A DNA stretch of 27,658 nt, from positions 1 to 27,658 of the forward strand of contig JBDGYV010000033.1 in NCBI GenBank assembly GCA_039588915.1, written 5' to 3'. Source of the stretch: CAMYLR01 sp039588915. Its GTDB lineage: Bacteria > Gemmatimonadota > Gemmatimonadetes > JACCXV01 > JAHWKZ01. Each line of letters starts with the position of its first letter. Position 1 is the first letter of the stretch. The notes under the pieces were generated by a model. That model saw nothing but the letters and a program-made list of their open reading frames with translations. It was not told the DNA's origin and made no database searches. Positions 21,559-27,658 of the stretch are shown here, one piece after another. The translations under genes were made by a program, and so were the position numbers.

Positions 21559-23964
21559 TCAAACGGCGTCGGCTTCGCTATCCAGAGATGGCATCAAGTG
21601 ACCGATCTTATCAGTCAGCGTCTGCACGATGGTTGAATCCAGTGTGTACTGTCCCAGAATCTGTAGTCGCGAGAGCGCCTCGCCAAGCGCTAGGTGCTCG
21701 CGGAACGGTCGGGGATGGGTCAGCGCCTCGAGCGTGTCGCACACCGCCAAGACGCGAGCGCCGGGATCGATCGTCTCACCCGACATCCCCTCCGGATATC
21801 CGGTTCCATCCATCCGCTCGTGCTCCTCGAGCACCATGCGCGCGATGTCGCCGGTCATTCCGGTGATCTCCTGGAGTCTCTCGTACCCCTTTTCCGGGTG
21901 CTGGCGAATGGCGGTGTCGAACAGCTTCGGGGGCAGCCGCATATCGCTGTCCCAGCTCTCGCGGGTTTTCGCCATTCCGATATCATGCAGCATGGCCGCC
22001 GTGCCGACGTCGATGATATCGGTCAAAGTCGTTTCGAGCTGATCGGCGGCCAGTATTACGAGGATCGCCACGTTGACGTGGTGCCTCTCGAAGTACTCGT
22101 CCTCGACGGGTTTGAAAACCTCACGCAACAGCGGTTCGGGGTCTTCGCGCAGAATCTCCAGCAGATCGTACAGCGCGTAACGGATCTTCCCCAAGTCGAT
22201 GTCGGCACCGAGGTTCTCGGCGGCCAGCGCGTGGCGCGCGATCACCAGCGCGTTTTCGTATGGCGTTCCGGTGAACTCAAGCTCGGCCACCGCGGTCGCC
22301 ACGGGCTCGGCCTGTGTCACCGCGGCCGGGGCCGGGGGCTTCACCGCCGGTGGTGGAGCGTCAATAACTGGCGGCTCCGCTTCGAGCGCCGGAGGGCCGG
22401 GGGCGGTGTCCATCGGTGGCTCCGGTTCGATCGGTGGTTCGAGTTCGATCGGTGGTTCCGGTTCCATCTCGAACTCAACTGGCGGCGGCTCGACCGGCGG
22501 TTCCTCTGCCGTGACCTCCTCGATCAACTCCGGCTCGGGTTCCGCGATCAGTTCCGGCTCGGGTTCCGCGATCAGTTCCGGCTCGGGTTCCGCGATCAGT
22601 TCCGGCTCGGGTTCCGCGATCAGTTCCGGCTCGGGTTCTGCGATCAATTCCGGCTCGGGTTCCGCAACCAACTCCGGCTCCATGAACGGCTCAGGCTCCG
22701 CCTCGATCGCAGGTTCGGCGGGTGGCGCGGGCTCAACCGTAGCTTCGGCAGTGAGCTCCGCTAACCCCGTAGCGTCAGGCGAAAGGAAATCTTCGTCCAG
22801 CGGAATCAAGGCTCCGGCGGCGCGGCGCTTCTCAACCATTCGTTCACGATCGGCCTGCACGCTGTCCCGGAGCGCCAACAAACCGCTTGGGAACGGCAGA
22901 CCGGCCGACACCAGCATCGCCATCGCCAGCTGGTCAGCGTAGAGCGCCTGCGTCATCGCGCACGGGGCTGCCTCCTCCCAAGCCGACTCGACCAACTGGT
23001 CGAACCGCAAGCGGCCCTCGGCCTCCAACCATGGACGCGGAGCACGAACGACAGGCAGGATCGCCTGCGCATCGCTCCACCCAAACCCATCGGGCTGCCA
23101 GGTCACGCCAACATCAGTCATCCGCGTGTGCCAGCCGTCACCCTTAGTGAGCATCTCGCGCGACAGCTCGACTTCCCGCCAACCCACAAAGCCAGGCGCC
23201 GACAAGTGCTTGACGAGGTCACTCCGGCTGAGGCCCAGAATCGGTTCCGCAGCGTCTCCGCCGACTAACTCGAACAACCCGAGCAGTCTCTCCAGCGCGC
23301 GGTTGGCTTCCTGGTCGGCGCGCATCCCAAGACCTTCGGATGGTTGAACCACCAGAACACTCGTCGACGGGGCTTGAAGCACGCCGTTCAGCGCGACCAA
23401 GCCCAACGCCCGTTCGTCGGGACCAGACTGCAGCCCGGGCAGTCGCGTCACAGCCAACCGACCGACATTCGGTGCAACGGTTTCGAGTTGGTTCAGCAAC
23501 GTCCCGAGCAATGCGCCGGCGTGCGTGCTGATGTTGGCGACAACGACGAACAGATCACAATCGGCATCATTCGCCAACGCTGTCGAGACCGCTTTGTCGG
23601 CGCACAGAGCTTCCGCGGCTTGGTTGTAGTCGACGGCGACACGACCTGTCATGTCGATCCGGTGCCTACGTGCCGCGTCGATCTGCGCGTGCTCGACTGC
23701 GGGGCCTAGATCGATCGCCCGAGCGCTGAGTCCGCTGTTCGAAAAAAGCTCGGCCGCCCGGGTTCCCCACTCACCGAGACCGATCACTTGGATTCGCAGA
23801 TCCGTCTTCACCGTCTGAGCTGGTTGCTGTGGATCCGTAGCTTGCTCACTCGATCCGTCGGTCCGATGGTCGCCGTCAGTGCGGGCCACATTCTCCTCAT
23901 CTTCGGTTGATTCCGGGACCGTGCCGGTCTCGGATCGTTCGCTAGGCGTGGTGCTGGGCTGCAT
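21559..23964 (-). CDS. Putative FtsZ/tubulin-like domain fused through a repeat-rich linker to an HD-GYP domain
   Basis: I start at ATG 23964, five bases after GGAGG; a GTG 12 codons earlier lacks a site. The 801 residues fall in three parts. (1) Residues 55-330 follow the FtsZ order: IQVIGLGEWGTRAAELF, an MTGRVAVDY stretch, a DCDLFVVVANISTHAGALLGTLL strand and loop, TRLPGLQSGPDERA and a SVLVVQPSEGL strand. The FtsZ GTP loop GGGTGTG has become STHAGAL, so GTP binding is doubtful. (2) Residues 390-555 are a proline- and glutamate-rich linker with seven 8-residue repeats. (3) Residues 560-795 are an HD-GYP domain: HHVNV near 628, HD at 660, and H715 to P724 reading HERMDGTGYP. A MinD-like gene follows at once. 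Confidence 0.78.
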   Translation of the reverse strand: MQPSTTPSERSETGTVPESTEDEENVARTDGDHRTDGSSEQATDPQQPAQTVKTDLRIQVIGLGEWGTRAAELFSNSGLSARAIDLGPAVEHAQIDAARRHRIDMTGRVAVDYNQAAEALCADKAVSTALANDADCDLFVVVANISTHAGALLGTLLNQLETVAPNVGRLAVTRLPGLQSGPDERALGLVALNGVLQAPSTSVLVVQPSEGLGMRADQEANRALERLLGLFELVGGDAAEPILGLSRSDLVKHLSAPGFVGWREVELSREMLTKGDGWHTRMTDVGVTWQPDGFGWSDAQAILPVVRAPRPWLEAEGRLRFDQLVESAWEEAAPCAMTQALYADQLAMAMLVSAGLPFPSGLLALRDSVQADRERMVEKRRAAGALIPLDEDFLSPDATGLAELTAEATVEPAPPAEPAIEAEPEPFMEPELVAEPEPELIAEPEPELIAEPEPELIAEPEPELIAEPEPELIAEPEPELIEEVTAEEPPVEPPPVEFEMEPEPPIELEPPIEPEPPMDTAPGPPALEAEPPVIDAPPPAVKPPAPAAVTQAEPVATAVAELEFTGTPYENALVIARHALAAENLGADIDLGKIRYALYDLLEILREDPEPLLREVFKPVEDEYFERHHVNVAILVILAADQLETTLTDIIDVGTAAMLHDIGMAKTRESWDSDMRLPPKLFDTAIRQHPEKGYERLQEITGMTGDIARMVLEEHERMDGTGYPEGMSGETIDPGARVLAVCDTLEALTHPRPFREHLALGEALSRLQILGQYTLDSTIVQTLTDKIGHLMPSLDSEADAV
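22521..22688 (-). repeat. Seven tandem 24-bp repeats coding for ELIAEPEP units
   Basis: Copies begin at 22521, 22545, 22569, 22593, 22617, 22641 and 22665. The central four are identical or nearly so, while the 22641 and 22665 copies carry substitutions. Each unit encodes eight residues (ELIAEPEP), forming an acidic proline-rich stalk between the FtsZ-like and HD-GYP domains. Near identity at synonymous positions points to recent expansion by slippage. Confidence 0.95.
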
Positions 23965-24127
23965 AACTGCCTCCGATCGATCGCTCGGCCATGCCGACAC
24001 CTATAGGTCGACAGCCCGAGCGGCTCGCACGATATCGCCGTGGCCACGGGTTTGCGGTGTTGACTGTGTCTCTATTTGGCGCGTGAGAGCGATCGTTACC
24101 CGCACGGTGGTCACGCCTCGCATTTGG

Positions 24128-24157
24128 ATTTTACACGGGTCGTGTGGCTCCCGACAA
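24128..24157 (-). promoter_or_regulatory. Candidate promoter for the FtsZ-like/HD-GYP operon
   Basis: On the minus strand TTGTCG (24157-24152) and TAAAAT (24133-24128) are separated by 18 bases. They lie in the largest gene-free gap of the window (23965-24198), which puts transcription start near 24121 and leaves a leader of about 155 bases before the ATG at 23964. I see no terminator hairpin with a T-run in the gap, so read-through from the nucleoside operon is possible. Confidence 0.45.
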
Positions 24158-24198
24158 GACGCCTCGCGTGATGTCGTAGCCGCCTCCCGCACAACAGC

Positions 24199-25515
24199 TT
24201 ACACGTCGTGAAACTCACCCGGGTGCGGTACGGCCACCTGGGCGCATCCGTTTTCCTGCAAGCGCTGGGCCAGAGCCAGCGCCTGGGGCTCCTCGCCGTG
24301 CACGAGGAAGATGTTGTCGGGGGCCGGGTTACAGCCACCGGCGAAGCCGATCAGGCCGTCCCGATCGGCGTGACCGGAGAAGGCTCGGATGTCGACGATC
24401 TCAGCGTCCACGAGCACGTCGACGCCAAAGATCCTGACCTCGGGCTGATGCTCGATCAGCCGGCGGCCCAGGGTGCTCTTGGCCTGGAAGCCGACGATCA
24501 GCACCGTGTTTCGTTCGTCTTCGAGGTTGTTCCGCAGGTGATGAACGATGCGGCCGGCGTCGCACATCCCCGATCCAGCGATGATGATGCTCGGTTCCTC
24601 TTCATAGTTGAGCGCCTTTGAATCTGACACTTCGCTGATGTAACGCATGGTGCGGAACCCAAACGGGTCGACGTCCTCCCAGAACGTGCGCGCGTCGACA
24701 TCGAAGTACTCGGGGTGGAGCTTGAAGATCTCGGTAATGTTGATGGTGAGTGGGCTGTCGATGTAGATCGGTATGACAGGAATCTTCTTCTCGATCAATA
24801 AACGGTGAAGCAGATAGAGCACCGTCTGTGCGCGCTCGAGCGCGAACGCGGGGATCAATACCTTGCCGCCACGCTCGACCGTGCGGTTTACTATTTCGGC
24901 CAGCTTCGGATCACGTAACAGTGGCGTGTCCGGCCGACCAAGGTCACCAGTAAAGCAAATCCGCTTCTCTTCCGAGTTGGTCTCGATATCGAGGATCGTG
25001 ATCGCGGACCCTAGAACGTGACCAGCGTCACGCAGTTCGAGCCGGATTCCGGGCGCCAACATCATGGGCGCCTCGTAGTTCACGCCCACGAAGTTCCCCA
25101 TCGCCGCGACCGCATCCTCCTCGGTGTACAGGGGCTGGATCTTGGGCTCGGTGCGACCTCGGATGCGGCGGTTGTAATAATCCGCGTCCCGCTCGTGGAT
25201 GCGGCCCGAATCGCGTAACATGGCCGTGCACAAGTCGCGCGTCGCGTGGGTGGTGTAGATCGGACCCTGATATCCCTGTTTTACAAGCGACGGGATGTTT
25301 CCGCTGTGATCGATGTGGGCGTGGGACAGGACCATGTAATCGATACCACTGGCATCAAAAGGCAGAAAGCGGTTCTTCTCTTCGGCTTCCTTGCGCCGGC
25401 CTTGATACAGCCCACAGTCTAGAAGCACGCGTTTCCCGGCCGCTTCGATGACGTGCATCGAGCCGGTGACGGTGCGCGCCGCCCCAAAGAAAAAGATCCG
25501 GAGTCTCGAGTTCAC
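24199..25515 (-). CDS. Metallo-beta-lactamase/beta-CASP RNA hydrolase-like protein, with an internal deletion
   Basis: GTG 25515 overlaps the nucleoside phosphorylase stop (GTGA). The 438 residues show the CPSF73/RNase J-related layout: FFGAARTVTGS, the HAHIDHSG zinc motif near 66, DAGHVLGSA, GDLGRP (190-195), a beta-CASP insert, and the C-terminal RAFSGHADRDGL. These enzymes are usually RNA endo/exonucleases. After RDP at 201-203 the protein jumps straight to KLAEIVNRTVERGGKVLIPAFALERAQ. In relatives about 25-30 residues with an ESTYGDR-type motif lie between these blocks, so a conserved piece of the active-site scaffold is gone while the frame is kept. All zinc ligands I can place are retained. 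Activity is therefore uncertain. Confidence 0.87.
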   Translation of the reverse strand: MNSRLRIFFFGAARTVTGSMHVIEAAGKRVLLDCGLYQGRRKEAEEKNRFLPFDASGIDYMVLSHAHIDHSGNIPSLVKQGYQGPIYTTHATRDLCTAMLRDSGRIHERDADYYNRRIRGRTEPKIQPLYTEEDAVAAMGNFVGVNYEAPMMLAPGIRLELRDAGHVLGSAITILDIETNSEEKRICFTGDLGRPDTPLLRDPKLAEIVNRTVERGGKVLIPAFALERAQTVLYLLHRLLIEKKIPVIPIYIDSPLTINITEIFKLHPEYFDVDARTFWEDVDPFGFRTMRYISEVSDSKALNYEEEPSIIIAGSGMCDAGRIVHHLRNNLEDERNTVLIVGFQAKSTLGRRLIEHQPEVRIFGVDVLVDAEIVDIRAFSGHADRDGLIGFAGGCNPAPDNIFLVHGEEPQALALAQRLQENGCAQVAVPHPGEFHDV

Positions 25516-26381
25516 GCTGTTTGTGAACGGCTCGTCGCGGATCGCACGAACGCCCGTACCAACCGCTCGAACTGAGGTCGAGCGCTCGCCGCCGCCTCCG
25601 TCACCTCATCGTGGTCTAAATGCTCGGCGGTCAATCCGGTGGCGTAGTTGGTCAACAACGAAACTCCCACTACCGGGAGACCAAGCTCGGCGGCAGCGAT
25701 CACCTCGGCGACAGTCGACATTCCGACTGCGTGGGCTCCGATCTTCCGCAGCAGACCGATCTCAGCCGCGGTCTCGTAGCTGGGGCCGAGGACGCCGGCG
25801 TAAACCCCCTCGTGCAGCGGGGTTTCCTGCTCGAGCGCGATCGTCGTCAACCGCTCGCGAAGCTCTTCGTCGTAGGCATTGCACATGTCGGGGAACGGGT
25901 TTGTGATCTCGCTCGCCGGCCGGCCGATCAGCGGGTTGGCGAACTGAAAGTTGATGTGATCGGTAATCGCTAGCAGCGTCCCCGGCGCATTGTCCGGACC
26001 GAGCGAGCCGGCGGCATTGGTCACGAGCAGGAACCGAGCGCCGAGCGCAGCCAGCACTCGCACCGGCAGCGCCAACCACGCCGGTGGGTAGCCTTCGTAG
26101 AGATGAAATCGACCCTGTGCGAAAGCGACTGGCACCGTGTCCAGCGTGCCGACGACGAAGTTGCCGCTGTGACCTTCGACGGTCGATCGCGGAAAGCCCG
26201 GAATCTCGTCATACCCAACCGCGATTCGGTCGTCCACGTCGTCGGCCAGGTACGACAACCCCGATCCCAGGATTAGCCCAGCCTCGACCTCGCCTGCTCC
26301 AGCATCACGCAGTCGATCAACCGCGGCCTCGACGAGGGCGGAGGGGTCGGCGGTTGAGTTGATATCCCTGGGAGGGGTCAC
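25512..26381 (-). CDS. Purine nucleoside phosphorylase (trimeric, class II type)
   Basis: The 289-residue enzyme splits purine ribo- or deoxyribonucleosides with phosphate to base and ribose-1-phosphate. It has the phosphate loop ILGSGLS near 38-44, EGHSGNFVVG, GRFHLYEGY, TNAAGSL, GPSYETAAEI, the VGMSTVAEVIAA signature near 222-233, and SLLTNYATGL with the base-contacting asparagine. This is the trimeric family, not the hexameric DeoD. The start is GTG 26381; no other start fits before the conserved region, and the ribosome site is weak. The transporter gene ends 19 bases upstream on the same strand, which fits joint uptake and salvage of nucleosides. Confidence 0.93.
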   Translation of the reverse strand: MTPPRDINSTADPSALVEAAVDRLRDAGAGEVEAGLILGSGLSYLADDVDDRIAVGYDEIPGFPRSTVEGHSGNFVVGTLDTVPVAFAQGRFHLYEGYPPAWLALPVRVLAALGARFLLVTNAAGSLGPDNAPGTLLAITDHINFQFANPLIGRPASEITNPFPDMCNAYDEELRERLTTIALEQETPLHEGVYAGVLGPSYETAAEIGLLRKIGAHAVGMSTVAEVIAAAELGLPVVGVSLLTNYATGLTAEHLDHDEVTEAAASARPQFERLVRAFVRSATSRSQTA

Positions 26382-26400
26382 CTCACGCCGCGTGTCGATC

Positions 26401-27658
26401 TCACAATAACGCCCCGGCGACGGTGGCCGTCATGAACGCGGCGAGCGTGCCCGCGATCATCGCCCGCAACCCGATCTTCGCCAAATCCTGCTTGCGGTTC
26501 GGGGCGATGCCGCCGATGCCGCCAATCTGGATCGCGATCGAGCTGAAGTTGGCGAACCCCGCCAGCGCGTAGGTAGCGATCACGATCGACCGCGGCGAGA
26601 GATCGGTCCCCTCACCGAGCATGTTGGCGAGCTGGATATAGGCGAAGAACTCGTTCAGCACGGTCTTGATCCCGAGCAGCGACCCGATCGTCGTGGCGTC
26701 CTTCCAGGGGACCCCCATCACCGCCGCCAGTGGCGCCAGCACCCAACCGAAGATCTGCTGCAACTGGAGCCCCTCGATCCCGAAGAGGCCGCCCGCCCAC
26801 CCGACGATCCCATCGGCCATGTAAATCAGCGCCACAAAGGCAAGCAACATGGCACCAACGTTGAGCGCCAGGAAAAGCCCCTCGGACGCGCCGCGCGTGG
26901 CGGCTTCGATGACGTTGACGTCGGGTGACGGTACGTCGGCTTTGAGCGTCCCGGCCGTCTCGGGCACACCGTCCTCCGGATACATGACCTTGGAGATCAC
27001 GATCGCCGCCGGGGCGCTCATAACGCTGGCCGCTAACAGGTGGCCGGCGATGTCCGGGAAGTAGGCGACGAGCATGCCTACGTAAGCGGCCATGACCGAC
27101 CCCGCCACGGTGGCAAATCCGCCGGTCATGATGCAGTGGAGTTCGCTCATCGTCATGCGATCGACGAAGGGCTTGATCATGAGTGGCGCCTCGGTCTGGC
27201 CGGCAAAGATGTTGCCCGACGCCGATAGCGTCTCCGCACCGGAGGTCTGCATCGTTCGCTGCATTACCCACGCCATCCCCTTGACGAAAATCTGCATCAC
27301 CTTGAGGTGATACAGCACCGTCATCAACGATGCGAAAAAGATGATCGTCGGCAATACGGTGAACGCGAAATAGGACCCGCCATTGGCCCACTGAGCGGGG
27401 TCACCGGGCTGGATCGGAGCCATCGTCGGCGGGCTCCCGACCGGCTCCCCAACCGGGATGTTGTTATAGATCAGGTTTCCGAAGATGAAGCGCGATCCGT
27501 CTTGCGTATAAGACATGATCTTGATGAAGACAGTGTTCCTCAGGGAGAAGAACTCTTCGCCGGGAGCAGTCCGCAAGATCAGCAGCGCGAAGATCAGCTG
27601 TAGCGCGATCCCCCACAGCACGACCCGGGTCGGGAAGGAGCGTCGGTTGACCGAGAGC
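26401..27658 (-). CDS. CNT-family nucleoside transporter (NupC-like), N-terminus outside the window
   Basis: The frame stays open to the right edge (visible part about 419 residues, beginning SVNRRSFPTRVVLWGIALQL), so a start codon further upstream is expected and the GTG at 27621 is internal. It matches concentrative nucleoside transporters. There are many membrane segments. The conserved core is SGNIFAGQTEAPLMIKPF (usual GQTESPL), then MTMSELHCIMTGGFATVAGSVMAAYVGML, and a C-terminal TYALAGFANFSSIAIQIGGIG. These carriers import nucleosides with protons or sodium. An extra periplasmic or cytoplasmic loop of about 60 residues near the visible N-terminus (QDGSRFIFGNL to NGGSYFAF) is longer than in E. 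coli NupC. The purine nucleoside phosphorylase gene follows. Confidence 0.92.
   Translation of the reverse strand, partial: LSVNRRSFPTRVVLWGIALQLIFALLILRTAPGEEFFSLRNTVFIKIMSYTQDGSRFIFGNLIYNNIPVGEPVGSPPTMAPIQPGDPAQWANGGSYFAFTVLPTIIFFASLMTVLYHLKVMQIFVKGMAWVMQRTMQTSGAETLSASGNIFAGQTEAPLMIKPFVDRMTMSELHCIMTGGFATVAGSVMAAYVGMLVAYFPDIAGHLLAASVMSAPAAIVISKVMYPEDGVPETAGTLKADVPSPDVNVIEAATRGASEGLFLALNVGAMLLAFVALIYMADGIVGWAGGLFGIEGLQLQQIFGWVLAPLAAVMGVPWKDATTIGSLLGIKTVLNEFFAYIQLANMLGEGTDLSPRSIVIATYALAGFANFSSIAIQIGGIGGIAPNRKQDLAKIGLRAMIAGTLAAFMTATVAGALL

Noticed and set aside
22521..22688. Possible CRISPR array
   Set aside because: Units are directly abutting 24-bp copies with no variable spacers and are in frame inside a protein-coding gene; no cas genes are nearby.
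21694..22764. Long plus-strand open frame of 356 codons opposite the HD-GYP gene
   Set aside because: It is the antisense of the repeat-rich linker and HD domain. The product is a low-complexity arginine/phenylalanine repeat without any recognisable domain, and the opposite strand has clear conserved motifs.
23965..24198. tRNA or small RNA gene in the largest gap
   Set aside because: No cloverleaf, anticodon arm or TPsiC-like sequence could be folded by eye; only a candidate promoter is supported.

Overview
The window is a GC-rich, densely packed bacterial chromosome segment. It holds 29 protein-coding loci: 27 lie fully inside and one runs off each end, and one of the 27 is frameshifted. 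I see no tRNA, rRNA, CRISPR array, insertion sequence or phage gene. Predicted Sec signal peptides and lipoboxes, frequent GTG/TTG starts and 4-base stop/start overlaps suggest a diderm from a high-GC, probably uncultivated lineage. The phylum cannot be fixed from sequence reading alone; recA and folE are the best markers for placing it.

Region 1 (1-2602) looks like a small accessory block. A truncated membrane protein gene and an HxlR-type regulator diverge from an AT-rich control region with a perfect inverted repeat. An arsenic operon follows: an ArsR repressor, a small CxxC carboxymuconolactone-decarboxylase-like protein, and the arsenite methyltransferase arsM. Its promoter and a 9-bp inverted-repeat operator are readable.

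Region 2 (2589-6119, minus strand) is housekeeping: a membrane protein, folE, a lipoprotein started at a TTG inside the folE stop, recA and an arginase-superfamily protein. Region 3 (6277-9269) holds a secreted M61-type peptidase with a PDZ domain, an N-formylglutamate amidohydrolase-like protein and a DUF423 membrane protein.

Region 4 (9390-12842, plus strand) is a translationally coupled three-gene redox cluster. It encodes a geranylgeranyl-reductase-like flavoprotein, a stand-alone cyclic-nucleotide-binding domain, and a GltD/DsrL-like NAD(P)H flavoprotein with a cysteine-rich C-terminal iron-sulfur region. No partner glutamate synthase or dsr gene is present.

Region 5 (12904-15035, minus) holds an exported SBP56-type selenium-binding protein and a two-domain VOC protein, separated by a clear intrinsic terminator.

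Region 6 (15193-23964, minus) is a tight eight-gene run, probably one operon. It begins with an 801-residue protein that appears to fuse a degenerate FtsZ/tubulin-like domain, a repeat-rich acidic linker and an HD-GYP domain. A MinD/ParA-like ATPase follows, then a PlsC-type acyltransferase, a GAF protein resembling free-methionine-R-sulfoxide reductase, a DUF6714-like protein, a secreted amidohydrolase, an M20 peptidase and a frameshifted RidA-like lipoprotein. The FtsZ-like/HD-GYP plus MinD pair is the best candidate here for an undescribed system.

Region 7 (24199-27658, minus) is a nucleoside uptake and salvage operon: a CNT-family transporter, purine nucleoside phosphorylase and a beta-CASP metallo-beta-lactamase nuclease that has lost a conserved segment.

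No gene-free stretch exceeds 300 bases. The longest is 23965-24198, which holds only a candidate promoter.
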